A DNA stretch of 39,879 nucleotides, from NCBI GenBank assembly GCA_018780805.1, contig JADMJD010000151.1, forward strand, positions 1 to 39,879, in the 5' to 3' direction. Below, piece by piece: positions 1-8,723 of this stretch (within the stretch, counting starts at the first letter, position 1; each line of letters opens with the position of its first letter). The stretch comes from Rubrivivax sp. GTDB lineage: Bacteria; Pseudomonadota; Gammaproteobacteria; Burkholderiales; Burkholderiaceae_C. Position numbers and translations under genes: made by a program. Below the pieces are notes generated by a model. The model was not told where the DNA came from. It worked only from the letters and a program-made list of their open reading frames with translations, and searched no databases.

Positions 1-830
1 CCACCGGCCGCCTGGGCCTGCTGGAGCTGCGCGCCTTCGAGATGCCGCCGCATGCACGCATGAGCCTGGCGCAGCAGCTGCTGCTGCGCGCGCTGCTGGC
101 CTGGTTCTGGCGCGAGCCCTACACCGGCCGTGGCACCACGCTGCTCACGCGCTGGGGCACGGGGCTGCACGACCGTTTCATGCTGCCGACGTTTGTCGAG
201 CAGGACTTTGCCGACGTGCTGGCCGAGCTGCGTGGCGAGGGTTATGCGTTTGACGACGCCTGGTTTGCGCCGCACTTCGAGTTCCGCTTCCCGCTCATCG
301 GCGAGCTGGCCACGGCGGGTGTGCACTTGACGCTGCGCACCGCGCTCGAACCCTGGCATGTGATGGGCGAAGAGACCAGCTCCACCGGCACGGCGCGGTA
401 CGTGGATTCGTCGCTGGAGCGGCTGGAGGTCAAGGTCACGGGCCTGAACGGCAACCGGCACGTGGTGGCTGTCAACGGCCAGGCGCTGCCGCTGCAGCCC
501 ACCGGCCGCATCGGAGAATTTGTCTGCGGCGTGCGTTACCGCGCGTGGCAGCCGCCGTCGGCGTTGCATCCGACGATCCCGTCGCACGCGCCGCTCACCA
601 TCGACGTGGTCGACAACTGGCTGGAGCGCAGCCTGGGCGGCTGCCGCTACCACGTGGCGCACCCAGGTGGCCGCAGCTACGAGACCTTCCCGATCAACGC
701 CTACGAAGCTGAAAGCCGGCGGCTCGCGCGGTTCTTCCGCTACGGCCACACCCCGGGGCGCATGAAGGTCGCGCCAGCGCAGGCCAGCCTGGAATTCCCG
801 TTCACGCTGGACCTGCGCAAGGCATCGTAG
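1..830 (+). CDS. DUF2126 / transglutaminase-like protein, C-terminal part (5' end outside window)
   Basis: The frame is open from the first bases of the window (codons begin at position 3) and ends at TAG 828-830, so only about 275 C-terminal residues are seen. The segment contains motifs I associate with the DUF2126 region of large (about 1100 aa) transglutaminase-like proteins, such as [15 protein letters not shown] and [12 protein letters not shown], followed by FFRYGHTPG close to the end. The N-terminal transglutaminase core with its Cys-His-Asp triad would lie upstream and cannot be checked. The stop is 4 bp from the GTG start of the next gene, so the two are almost surely cotranscribed. 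Proteins of this type sit beside permuted ATP-grasp and alpha-E genes in a predicted peptide-synthesis cluster; their biochemical role is unknown. An internal Met at 42 is not the true start. Confidence 0.85.
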   Translation, partial: TGRLGLLELRAFEMPPHARMSLAQQLLLRALLAWFWREPYTGRGTTLLTRWGTGLHDRFMLPTFVEQDFADVLAELRGEGYAFDDAWFAPHFEFRFPLIGELATAGVHLTLRTALEPWHVMGEETSSTGTARYVDSSLERLEVKVTGLNGNRHVVAVNGQALPLQPTGRIGEFVCGVRYRAWQPPSALHPTIPSHAPLTIDVVDNWLERSLGGCRYHVAHPGGRSYETFPINAYEAESRRLARFFRYGHTPGRMKVAPAQASLEFPFTLDLRKAS

Positions 831-834
831 GCCT

Positions 835-3390
835 GTGAACCAGTCGCAGTCCCAGACCTCGCTGCCCTTCGACCCCGCCGGGGCCGGCAGTGCGGCGCTG
901 GACGCGCTGCTGCGCCACGCCGCGCCGCCCGAGCCCGGGGTCTGGGACGAGTTGCGTGGTGCCGATGGCCAGGCGCGTGCCACCTGGCAGCGCTTTGCAT
1001 CGCTGGTGGGCGACGACGCACACGGCCTGGACCGGCGTGTGCACCAGGTCGAACACCAGCTGCGCCAGGACGGTGTCACGCACAACGTCTTCAGCGACAA
1101 CGGCGTGGCGGTGCGGCCCTGGTCGCTGGAGCTGCTGCCCACGTTGATCGAGCCGGCCGACTGGGCCACCATCGAAGCCGGCGTGCTGCAGCGCGCCGAG
1201 CTGGCCGAGGCGATGTTGGGCGACCTCTATGGCCCGCGCCGGCTGCTGCACGAGGGCCTGATGCCCCCGGCGCTGCTGCTGCGTCACCCGGGTTACCTGC
1301 GGCCGCTGCACGGTGTGGTGCCGGCCGGCGGCCAGCGCCTGCACATCGTGGCCTTCGACATCGCCCGTGGCCCCGAGGGCGGCTGGTGGGTCGTGGCGCA
1401 GCGCACCCAGGGCCCGTCGGGCCTGGGCTACGTGATGCACAACCGGCTCACGATCTCGCGCCAGTTCCCCGATGCCTTCCGCGAGCTGCGGGTGCAGCAC
1501 ATCGCGTCCAGCTACCGGCGCCTGATCGACGCGCTGGACCAGCGGGCACGCGATGTGGCGGGTGGCCACGCGCCCCGCATCGTGCTGCTCACGCCCGGCC
1601 TGTACAGCGAGACCTATTTCGAGCAGGCCTACCTGGCGCGTTACCTGGGCCTGCCGCTGGTGGAAGGCGGCGACCTGACGGTGCGTGCCGACCGCCTGTT
1701 CCTGAAGACCGTCGAAGGCCTGGAGCCGGTGCACGGTGTGCTGCGCCGGGTGGACGACGACTGGTGCGACCCGCTGGAGCTGCGGCCCGATTCCGCGCTG
1801 GGTGTGCCCGGCCTGCTGCGCGCCGCCCGCGCCGGCCACGTGGTGCTGGCCAACGCGCTGGGCAGCGGTTTCCTGGAAACACCGGCGCTGCAGGGTTTTT
1901 TGCCCGGCATCGCGCAGCGCCTGCTGGACCAGGAGTTGTTGATGCCGGCCCTGCCCACCTGGTGGTGCGGCGAGGCCGCGTCCTGGGCCAATGTGCGGCA
2001 CGACATGGCCGACAAGCTGCTGCGCAGCGCCTTCCCGCGGGGCGGCCGCACCTCGCAGGTGCACGACGCCCTGAAAGCGGACGTGGACGCCGACCCCGAC
2101 GCCTGGACGGTGCAGGGCCGGCTGGCCTTCTCGCGCACCCCCATCTGGCAACGTGGCCGCACCGCGCCGCGGCCGGCCCTGGTGCGGGTCTACGCCATCG
2201 CCGATGCCTTTGGCCGCTGGCATGTGCTGCCCGGTGGCATGACCCGGGTGGCCCAGCGCGCCGACGCCAGTGTGTCGATGCAGCGCGGCGGCTCCAGCCT
2301 GGACACCTGGGTCATGACCACCGGCCGGGTCGACGTGTTTTCGATGCTGCCGGCGCGGCTGCAGGTGGACGACATCGCCAACCGCCGCCGCCCGGTCACC
2401 AGCCGCACCGGCGAGAACCTGTTCTGGCTGGGCCGCTACACCGAGCGCACCGAACAGCTGGTGCGCCTGGCGCGGGTGACGCTGAACCTGATCGACGCCG
2501 ACAACGACGCCGACGAACCGGTGCTCGCCGCGTTGTCGGCGCTGGCCGTGCGCAAGGGCCTGGCGCCGGATGGCGTGCCCACGCTGGTGCAGTCCCCGCC
2601 GGTGTTTGAACGTGCCGTGCTGGCCGCGCTGGGCGACACCGAAGGCGGCAAAGGCGCCTGCAGCGTGGCCTACAACCTGCAGGCCCTGGCGCGCGCGTCG
2701 CAGGCGCTGCGCGAGCGGCTGTCGTCCGAGCAATGGGGGCTGATGCGCCAGATGGGCGAAAACTTCACCCAGGCGCTGGCGCCGCGCCTGCCCGGTGAGC
2801 TGCCGACGCTGCCGCAGGTGCTGCCGGCGCTCGACCGGCTGGCCGTGCAGCTGGCCGCCGTGACCGGCGCGCAGACCGACCGCATGACCCGCGACCACGG
2901 CTGGCGGCTGCTGACCGTGGGCCGTTTGATCGACCGGTTGATCGGCGTGACCGCACGTTTTGAGCAGTTCCTGGTCGGCCGTGCACTCGGCAGCGTGGCC
3001 GGCATCGACCTGCTGCTGGAGCTCTTCGACAGCGCCATCACCTTCCGTGCGCGTTACCAGCGCCACGAAGACCTGCTCGCGCTGACCGACCTGCTGGTGC
3101 TGGACAACACCAACCCGCGCGCCTACGCCGGTGTGCTGCGCCGGCTGCGCACCGAGCTGCGCAAGCTGCCCGGTGGCGACGACGCCATCGCCCCGCTGCT
3201 GGCGCTGTTGCCGGCCGAAGGTGCCGGGCTGTCGCTGGAAGACCTGCGTGGCGCCAGCGAAGCGCAGATCGCCGACAAGCTGCTGGCCTTGTCGCTGCAA
3301 CTGGGCCAGGCCGGTGTGCAACTGGCCGATGCCATCGGCGAGCGTTATTTCACGCTGGCCACCGACGAACACCGCATCCAGCAAGTCTGA
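835..3390 (+). CDS. Circularly permuted ATP-grasp (DUF404/DUF407) fused to alpha-E domain (DUF403)
   Basis: This is an 851-residue, two-domain protein starting at GTG 835. Residues about 70-500 form a circularly permuted ATP-grasp ligase-like domain (VLLTPGLYSETYFEQAYLAR, RRVDDDW, PGGMTRVA). Residues about 520-845 form an alpha-helical alpha-E domain that opens with SRTGENLFWLGRYTERTEQL. The family is predicted to make amide bonds in a peptide or peptide-like product; no substrate is known. Compared with the stand-alone paralogue at 4381, residues expected to bind ATP and metal are changed. The EDN before the PSG motif is AQR here (residues 188-190), and the lysine of the VVKEVHG loop is Arg397 followed by a different loop. 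It may therefore be a non-catalytic or altered partner. It lies between the DUF2126 gene (4-bp gap) and the transglutaminase gene (4-bp gap). Confidence 0.88.
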   Translation: MNQSQSQTSLPFDPAGAGSAALDALLRHAAPPEPGVWDELRGADGQARATWQRFASLVGDDAHGLDRRVHQVEHQLRQDGVTHNVFSDNGVAVRPWSLELLPTLIEPADWATIEAGVLQRAELAEAMLGDLYGPRRLLHEGLMPPALLLRHPGYLRPLHGVVPAGGQRLHIVAFDIARGPEGGWWVVAQRTQGPSGLGYVMHNRLTISRQFPDAFRELRVQHIASSYRRLIDALDQRARDVAGGHAPRIVLLTPGLYSETYFEQAYLARYLGLPLVEGGDLTVRADRLFLKTVEGLEPVHGVLRRVDDDWCDPLELRPDSALGVPGLLRAARAGHVVLANALGSGFLETPALQGFLPGIAQRLLDQELLMPALPTWWCGEAASWANVRHDMADKLLRSAFPRGGRTSQVHDALKADVDADPDAWTVQGRLAFSRTPIWQRGRTAPRPALVRVYAIADAFGRWHVLPGGMTRVAQRADASVSMQRGGSSLDTWVMTTGRVDVFSMLPARLQVDDIANRRRPVTSRTGENLFWLGRYTERTEQLVRLARVTLNLIDADNDADEPVLAALSALAVRKGLAPDGVPTLVQSPPVFERAVLAALGDTEGGKGACSVAYNLQALARASQALRERLSSEQWGLMRQMGENFTQALAPRLPGELPTLPQVLPALDRLAVQLAAVTGAQTDRMTRDHGWRLLTVGRLIDRLIGVTARFEQFLVGRALGSVAGIDLLLELFDSAITFRARYQRHEDLLALTDLLVLDNTNPRAYAGVLRRLRTELRKLPGGDDAIAPLLALLPAEGAGLSLEDLRGASEAQIADKLLALSLQLGQAGVQLADAIGERYFTLATDEHRIQQV

Positions 3391-3394
3391 CGGC

Positions 3395-4384
3395 ATGACG
3401 ACGCTGCTCGAAGTCACGCACACCACGCGCTACCGCTATGCGGTGCCGGTGTCGCCCGCTTTGCACCTGGCGCATCTGCAGCCGCTGGCCGATGCGCACC
3501 AGGCGCTGCTGGATTTCGATCTCGGCGTGGACCCTGCGCCCGACGAGCTCAGCACCGAAACCGATGTCTGGGGCAATGTGCGCAGCCTGTTTGCGGTGGT
3601 GGCGGCGCACCGCGAGTTGGTGGTGCGCGCCACCAGCCGTGTCGCGCTGCAACCGCGCTTTGCCGGTCTGCAGCCGGCCGAAGGCCCCGCCTGGGAGGCC
3701 GTGGCGCGGCGCCTGCAATACGTGGCGCGCAGCCCCTGGGAGCCGGCGGTGGAGTTTGTGCAGCCGTCGCCCTTTGTGCCGCGGCTGGAGGTCTTGCGCA
3801 GTTATGCCCGCAGCAGCTTTCCCAAAGGCAGGCCGGTGGCCGAAGCGGCGCTGGACCTGATGCACCGCATCCACGCCGACTTCCGCTACGACGGCACGGC
3901 CACGCAGATCGACACGCCGCTGGCCCAGGCTTTTGCGCAGCGCAGCGGTGTGTGCCAGGACTTCGCCCATGTGCTGGCCGGCTGCCTGCGCATGCTGGGC
4001 CTGCCGGCACGTTATGTCAGCGGTTACCTGCTCACCACACCAGCCGGCGGCGAGCCGGCCTTCGTCGGCGCCGATGCCTCTCACGCCTGGGTGCAGGCCT
4101 GGGTGCCGGGCACACCCGGTGTGCCCGCCGACGGCTGGCTGGACCTGGACCCGACCAACGACCTGGTGCCACACACCGGCCATGTGCGCGTGGCCGTGGG
4201 CCGCGACTTTGGCGACGTGACACCACTGCGCGGCGTCATCCGTGGCGGTGGTCGCCACACGCTGACGGTGGGTGTGCACACCCGCACGCTGGACAAAAAC
4301 ACCGGGGTGGGCCCGGGAATTGCTCAAGGCATCGACAAAAGCGGCGCCGACAAAGACCCCCAGGGGCAGGAGATGCTTCGATGA
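3395..4384 (+). CDS. Transglutaminase-like cysteine peptidase/ligase (COG1305) with N-terminal transglutaminase-associated domain
   Basis: The protein has 329 residues. I chose ATG 3395, 4 bp after the preceding stop, because it starts directly with the typical N-terminal beta-domain (TTLLEVTHTTRYRYAVPV, residues 2-19). The papain-like core carries the full catalytic set: Cys187 in SGVCQDFAH, His230 in DASHAWVQAW and the Asp of the DLDPTND motif near residue 250. No signal peptide or membrane segment is seen, so it is likely cytoplasmic. Its last codons overlap the start of the next ATP-grasp gene in an ATGA (4381-4384), which indicates translational coupling. Members of this family in this neighbourhood are predicted to hydrolyse or transfer the peptide made by the ATP-grasp ligase; that role is inferred from context only. 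Confidence 0.9.
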   Translation: MTTLLEVTHTTRYRYAVPVSPALHLAHLQPLADAHQALLDFDLGVDPAPDELSTETDVWGNVRSLFAVVAAHRELVVRATSRVALQPRFAGLQPAEGPAWEAVARRLQYVARSPWEPAVEFVQPSPFVPRLEVLRSYARSSFPKGRPVAEAALDLMHRIHADFRYDGTATQIDTPLAQAFAQRSGVCQDFAHVLAGCLRMLGLPARYVSGYLLTTPAGGEPAFVGADASHAWVQAWVPGTPGVPADGWLDLDPTNDLVPHTGHVRVAVGRDFGDVTPLRGVIRGGGRHTLTVGVHTRTLDKNTGVGPGIAQGIDKSGADKDPQGQEMLR

Positions 4385-5817
4385 AGCCATTCGACGAGAT
4401 GCATGCCGCCGACGGTGCGGTGCGTGAACATTACGAAACCTATGCGCGCTGGCTCGCCAAACAACCGGCCGAGGTGATGCGCGCCCAGCGCGAGGAGGCG
4501 GAGCTGATCTTTCGCCGCGTCGGCATCACCTTCGCGGTCTACGGCGCCAAGGACGAAGACGGTGCCGGCACCGAACGCCTGATCCCGTTTGACCTCATCC
4601 CGCGGGTGATTCCTGGCCCCGAGTGGCGCGACATGCAGGCCGGCCTGCGCCAGCGCGTGACGGCACTCAACCGCTTCATCCACGACGTCTACCACGACCA
4701 GGAGATCCTGAAGGCCGGCATCGTGCCCGCCGAGCAGGTGCTGAAAAACGCGCAGTACCGGCCCGAGATGGTGGGCGTGAAGGTGCCGGGCGACGTGTAC
4801 TCGCACATCTCCGGCATCGACATCGTGCGTGCCGCCGACGCCGCCGGCACCGGCCACTACTACGTGCTGGAAGACAACCTGCGCGTGCCCAGCGGCGTGA
4901 GCTACATGCTGGAAAACCGCAAGATGACGATGCGGCTGTTCCCCGAGCTGTTCAGCCTGCACCGCATCGCGCCGGTGGCGCACTACCCCGACCTGCTGCT
5001 GGAAACCCTGCGCGCCGTGGCACCGGCCGGTGTCAACGAACCCAACGTCGTGGTGCTCACACCCGGCATGTACAACAGCGCCTACTTCGAACACGCCTTC
5101 CTGGCGCAGCAGATGGGCGTGGAGCTGGTCGAAGGCCAGGACCTGTTCGTCAAGGACAACTTCGTCTACATGCGCACCACGCAGGGCCCCAAACGTGTGG
5201 ACGTGGTCTACCGCCGCGTCGACGACGACTTCCTGGATCCCAAGGCCTTCCGCCCCGACAGCACGCTGGGCTGTGCCGGCCTGCTGGACGTCTACCGCCA
5301 GGGCAACATCACGCTGTCCAACGCCATCGGCACCGGCATCGCGGACGACAAGAGCATCTACCCGTATGTGCCGAAGATGATCGAGTTCTACCTCGGCGAA
5401 AAACCCATCCTGAACAACGTGCCGACCTACCTGTGCCGCGAGGCCGACGACCTGAAATACGTGCTGGACCACATGGCCGAGCTGGTGGTGAAGGAGGTGC
5501 ATGGCGCGGGTGGTTACGGCATGCTGGTGGGCCCGGCGGCCACCAAGGCCGAGATCGCCGAGTTTGCGGCCGTGGTCAAGGCCAACCCCACCAACTACAT
5601 CGCGCAGCCCACGCTGGCGCTGTCCACCTGCCCGACCTATGTGGAAAGCGGCATCGCGCCGCGCCACATCGATTTGCGGCCGTATGTGCTGAGCTCGGGC
5701 CAGGGGGTGCAGACGGTGCCCGGCGGCCTCACGCGGGTGGCGTTGAAAGAAGGTTCTCTGGTGGTCAACTCGTCGCAGGGCGGGGGCACCAAGGACACCT
5801 GGGTTCTTGAAGACTGA
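4381..5817 (+). CDS. Circularly permuted ATP-grasp peptide-ligase-like protein (DUF404/DUF407)
   Basis: The protein has 478 residues. ATG 4381 overlaps the upstream stop. The whole protein is one circularly permuted ATP-grasp unit. Visible motifs are EDNLRVPSG (residues 164-172, probable metal/ATP site), VVVLTPGMYNSAYFEHAFLA, YRRVDDDFLDP, the lysine loop VVKEVHGAGGYGM (Lys371), the HIDLRPYVL strand and the C-terminal PGGLTRVALKEGSLVVNSSQ. All appear intact, unlike the fused paralogue at 835. The family is expected to ligate a carboxylate to an amine using ATP. It is followed 15 bp later by the stand-alone alpha-E gene, so the fused gene and this pair look like products of one duplication. The actual substrate is unknown. 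Confidence 0.9.
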   Translation: MKPFDEMHAADGAVREHYETYARWLAKQPAEVMRAQREEAELIFRRVGITFAVYGAKDEDGAGTERLIPFDLIPRVIPGPEWRDMQAGLRQRVTALNRFIHDVYHDQEILKAGIVPAEQVLKNAQYRPEMVGVKVPGDVYSHISGIDIVRAADAAGTGHYYVLEDNLRVPSGVSYMLENRKMTMRLFPELFSLHRIAPVAHYPDLLLETLRAVAPAGVNEPNVVVLTPGMYNSAYFEHAFLAQQMGVELVEGQDLFVKDNFVYMRTTQGPKRVDVVYRRVDDDFLDPKAFRPDSTLGCAGLLDVYRQGNITLSNAIGTGIADDKSIYPYVPKMIEFYLGEKPILNNVPTYLCREADDLKYVLDHMAELVVKEVHGAGGYGMLVGPAATKAEIAEFAAVVKANPTNYIAQPTLALSTCPTYVESGIAPRHIDLRPYVLSSGQGVQTVPGGLTRVALKEGSLVVNSSQGGGTKDTWVLED

Positions 5818-5832
5818 ACGGGAGGACGGACC

Positions 5833-6813
5833 ATGCTTTCAAGAACTGCCGACCACCTTTTCTGGATGGCGCGTTACATGGAGCGCGCGGAAAACACCGC
5901 GCGCATGCTGAACGTCAGCTACGAAACCTCGCTGCTGCCGCAGTCGGCCGACATGGCCGAAGCCGGCTGGCGCGGGCTGCTGTCGATCAGCGAACTGACG
6001 CCGTTTTTCCACAAGAAACACGCCGAGGTCAACGCGCGCAACGTCATGGACTTCATGGTCCGCGACGAGACCAACTTCTCCAGCATCTGGTGCTGCCTGC
6101 GGGCCGCGCGCGAAAACGCCCGCGCGGTGCGCGGCAGCCTGACCACCGAGGTCTGGGAGACGCAGAACCAGACCTGGCTGGAGTTCAACCGCCTGCTCAA
6201 ACAAGGCGCCTTCGAGCAGGACCCCGCCGAGTTTTTCGAGTGGGTCAAGTTCCGCTCACACCTGAGCCGCGGCGTGACGGTGGGCACGATGCTGATGGAC
6301 GAGGCGCTGCACTTCCTGCGCATCGGCACCTTCCTGGAGCGGGCCGACAACACCGCGCGGCTGATCGACGTGAAGTTCCACGCGCTCACGGCCGGCAAGG
6401 ACTTCTTCGGCCCGGCCGGTGTGGCCGGCCCCGGCGCGCAGCCGCAGGAGGTGGACTTCTACCACTGGAGCGCCGTGCTGCGCTCGGTCTCGGGTTTCGA
6501 GATCTACCGCAAGGTCTACCGCAACGTGATCCGGCCTGAAAAGGTGGCCGAGCTGCTGGTGCTGCGCCCGGACATGCCGCGTTCGCTGGCCGCCTGCATG
6601 AACGAGGTGCAGGCCAACCTGCGCCTGGTGGCCAACCAGCAGAGCGCCGAAACCATCCGCCGCTCCGGGCGCCTGTGTTCCGACCTGCAGTACGCCCGCA
6701 TCGACGAGATCCTGGCCACCGGCCTGCACGCCTACCTGACGCAGTTCCTGGACCGCGTGAACGACCTGGGCGCCGGCATCGGGCGCGACTTCCTGGTGCC
6801 TGTGGCGGCGTGA
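5833..6813 (+). CDS. Alpha-E domain protein (DUF403)
   Basis: The protein has 326 residues. ATG 5833 is preceded by a GGAGG ribosome-binding site at 5821-5825. It is an all-helical protein starting with the diagnostic N-terminus LSRTADHLFWMARYMERAEN and repeating the related helix RIGTFLERADNTARLIDVKF near residue 160. It corresponds to the C-terminal half of the fusion protein at 835. Alpha-E proteins accompany permuted ATP-grasp ligases almost everywhere and are thought to act as partner or scaffold; no enzymatic activity has been shown to my knowledge. It is the last gene of the cluster; a GC-rich hairpin lies 3 bp after its stop. Confidence 0.9.
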   Translation: MLSRTADHLFWMARYMERAENTARMLNVSYETSLLPQSADMAEAGWRGLLSISELTPFFHKKHAEVNARNVMDFMVRDETNFSSIWCCLRAARENARAVRGSLTTEVWETQNQTWLEFNRLLKQGAFEQDPAEFFEWVKFRSHLSRGVTVGTMLMDEALHFLRIGTFLERADNTARLIDVKFHALTAGKDFFGPAGVAGPGAQPQEVDFYHWSAVLRSVSGFEIYRKVYRNVIRPEKVAELLVLRPDMPRSLAACMNEVQANLRLVANQQSAETIRRSGRLCSDLQYARIDEILATGLHAYLTQFLDRVNDLGAGIGRDFLVPVAA

Positions 6814-6815
6814 TC

Positions 6816-6836
6816 GGCCCGCTCTGCAGGCGGGCC
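6816..6836. terminator. GC-rich hairpin between convergent genes
   Basis: A perfect 7-bp inverted repeat (GGCCCGC / GCGGGCC) with a 7-nt loop starts 3 bp after the stop of the alpha-E gene and lies just before the stop of the convergent transglycosylase gene. There is no T-tract on either side, so it is terminator-like rather than a textbook intrinsic terminator. Confidence 0.5.
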
Positions 6837-6847
6837 TACAGGTTGCT

Positions 6848-7855
6848 CTACAGACTGCGCTTGACCGCCTCACCCAGCGCCAGCACCGCCAGCGCGTAGT
6901 AGCTGCTGCGGTTGTAGCGCGTCAGCGCGTAGAAGTTGGCCGTGCCGGCGGTGTAGCTGGGCGGCAGGTGGCCGTTTTCCACCATCACCAGCGCCAGCAG
7001 GCCGGTGTGTGCGCGGCCGGCGTCGCTCAGTGCGGCACCAGCGGCTTCCAGCGCGGTGGCGTCGAAGCTGGGCACGATGTCGGGTGCCAGCAGGCGCGAC
7101 AGCGCGGCGGCGTCGGCGGGTGGTGTCACCGGGTGCGTGGCCGGCAGGCCGCGCTGCCAGCCGTGCACGGCCAGGAACTGCGCGATGCTGCCGATGGCAT
7201 CGGCCGTGCTGCTGCGCAGGTCCACGTGGCCGTCGCCGTCGAAGTCCAGCGCGTGGCGGTTGATGCTGCCGGGCATGAACTGGCCCAGGCCGATGGCGCC
7301 GGCAAACGAGCCCGTCAGCGATGCCGGGGCGATCTTCTCGCGCTGCGCCAGCACCAGCAGCTCTTCCAGCTCCTCGCGGAAGTAGGTGCTGCGGTCGCTG
7401 CGGCCCGAGGGAAAGTCGAAGGCCAGCGTGGCCAGCACGTCCAGAGCCCGGAAGTTACCCATCACGCGGCCGTAGAAGGTCTCGACACCGACGATGCCCA
7501 CCACCACCTCGGGCGCGACGCCAAACCGTTCCTCGGCGCGTGCCAGCGCCGCGGCGTTCGCCTTCCAGAATTCGGCGCCGGCCAGGATGCGGCGCGGCTC
7601 GACAAAACGGTCGCGGTAAGCGGCCCAATTCTTGGGCTGGCCCACCGGCGGCGGCATGATGAGTTTCTGCGCCGCGGGCCGGGGCTTGGCTTCGCGCAGC
7701 TGCTGCAGCACCCACGCGGGGTCCAGCTTGCGGCGCTCGGCGACATCGGCCGCAAAGGCACGGGCTTCGGGGCGGGTGTCGTAGCCGGTGGCGGCGGCCA
7801 GCGCGGTGGCCGGCAGCAGGCCGGCCAGGACAACGAGGGCGATGCGCAACTGCAT
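6848..7855 (-). CDS. mltB: Lytic murein transglycosylase, MltB family
   Basis: The protein has 335 residues. The N-terminus (MQLRIALVVLAGLLPATALA) is a Sec signal peptide with an AxA-type cleavage site and no lipobox cysteine. The product should therefore be soluble in the periplasm, unlike the lipoprotein MltB of E. coli. The catalytic glutamate is Glu125 in GIVGVETFYGR. The SLT fold is completed by GAIGLGQFMPGSI and by the EF-hand-like loop DFDGDGHVDL, both typical of MltB. It cleaves the MurNAc-GlcNAc bond of peptidoglycan, leaving 1,6-anhydro-MurNAc. Its start is 15 bp from the stop of the neighbouring dioxygenase gene, but there is no functional link between them. Confidence 0.93.
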   Translation of the reverse strand: MQLRIALVVLAGLLPATALAAATGYDTRPEARAFAADVAERRKLDPAWVLQQLREAKPRPAAQKLIMPPPVGQPKNWAAYRDRFVEPRRILAGAEFWKANAAALARAEERFGVAPEVVVGIVGVETFYGRVMGNFRALDVLATLAFDFPSGRSDRSTYFREELEELLVLAQREKIAPASLTGSFAGAIGLGQFMPGSINRHALDFDGDGHVDLRSSTADAIGSIAQFLAVHGWQRGLPATHPVTPPADAAALSRLLAPDIVPSFDATALEAAGAALSDAGRAHTGLLALVMVENGHLPPSYTAGTANFYALTRYNRSSYYALAVLALGEAVKRSL

Positions 7856-7870
7856 CGCGCCATCATAGGT

Positions 7871-8710
7871 TCAGCCCGCAGGCGCCATCACCAGCAGCCC
7901 GGCGGCGGTGTTGGAGATGGGGATGTGGTAACTCTGGTGCACGCGCGTGGCACCGTCGCCCAGTGCGGCCCGTGCGGCCAGCCACATCAGCAGCTCCACA
8001 CCTTGCGTGCCGGCCTGCTCCACCAGCTGGTGCGTGTCGAACTGCGTGGCCCAGCGCGGGTTGTGCACCAGGCTTTCCAGGAACGCGAGGTCGAAGTCGC
8101 GGTGGATGAAACCGGCGCGTTCACCGTCCAGCTGATGCGACAGCCCGCCGCTGCCGACCACCAGCACGCGCGCGTCGCTGTCCCAGGCGCGCACGGCGCG
8201 GCCCACGGCATCGCCCAGTGCCCAGCAGCGGCGTGCGCTGGGCAGCGGGAACTGCACGGTGTTGATGCAGATGGGCACGATGCGCACCGGCCAGGCGGGG
8301 CCCGGGAACATCAGCTGCATCGGGTTGGTGATGGCGTGGTCGACCCGCATCTCCTGGCAGGTGGTGAGGTCGAAGTCTTCGCCCACCAGCGCGTTGACCA
8401 GATGCCAGGACAGGTCCACCTCGCCGCGAAAGGCCGGCACCTGGGGCAGGCCCCAGCCTTCGTCGGCGTTGCTGTATTCGGGCGTCGCGCCGATGGCGAA
8501 GGTCGGCATCTTGTCGAGGAAGAAGTTCAGCCCGTGGTCGTTGTAGAAGACCACCAGCACGTCGGGCCGGGCCTGTGCCAACCAGCGCTGGGCGGGGCCC
8601 CAGCCGTCGAAGAAGGGTTTCCAGTAGGGTTCTTGCTGCAGCTGCTGGGCGATGGCGCGGCCGATGGCCGGCACGTGCGAGCTGCAGAGGCTGCCGATGA
8701 TCTGTGCCAT
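7871..8710 (-). CDS. ligB: Class III extradiol dioxygenase catalytic (beta) subunit, protocatechuate 4,5-dioxygenase type
   Basis: The protein has 279 residues. I chose the ATG at 8710 because translation then begins MAQIIGSLCSSHVP, the standard LigB N-terminus with the iron-binding His12. The second ligand is His59 in YNDHGLNFF, the acid/base histidine is in GSGGLSHQL, and the glutamate ligand is probably in GVELLMW. The family opens the ring of protocatechuate or related catechols (gallate, other 3,4-dihydroxy acids) between C4 and C5 using Fe(II) and O2. The alpha subunit gene precedes it by 13 bp. None of the usual downstream genes (semialdehyde dehydrogenase, lactonase, hydratase) is nearby, so the exact substrate is uncertain. 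Confidence 0.9.
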   Translation of the reverse strand: MAQIIGSLCSSHVPAIGRAIAQQLQQEPYWKPFFDGWGPAQRWLAQARPDVLVVFYNDHGLNFFLDKMPTFAIGATPEYSNADEGWGLPQVPAFRGEVDLSWHLVNALVGEDFDLTTCQEMRVDHAITNPMQLMFPGPAWPVRIVPICINTVQFPLPSARRCWALGDAVGRAVRAWDSDARVLVVGSGGLSHQLDGERAGFIHRDFDLAFLESLVHNPRWATQFDTHQLVEQAGTQGVELLMWLAARAALGDGATRVHQSYHIPISNTAAGLLVMAPAG

Positions 8711-8723
8711 GGTGTGCCTCCGC

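Noticed and set aside
802-3426. An 874-codon open frame on the minus strand opposite the ATP-grasp/alpha-E gene
   Set aside because: Its composition is low-complexity Gln/His/Arg/Gly-rich, as expected from the reverse of a GC-rich gene, and the plus-strand frame has clear family motifs.
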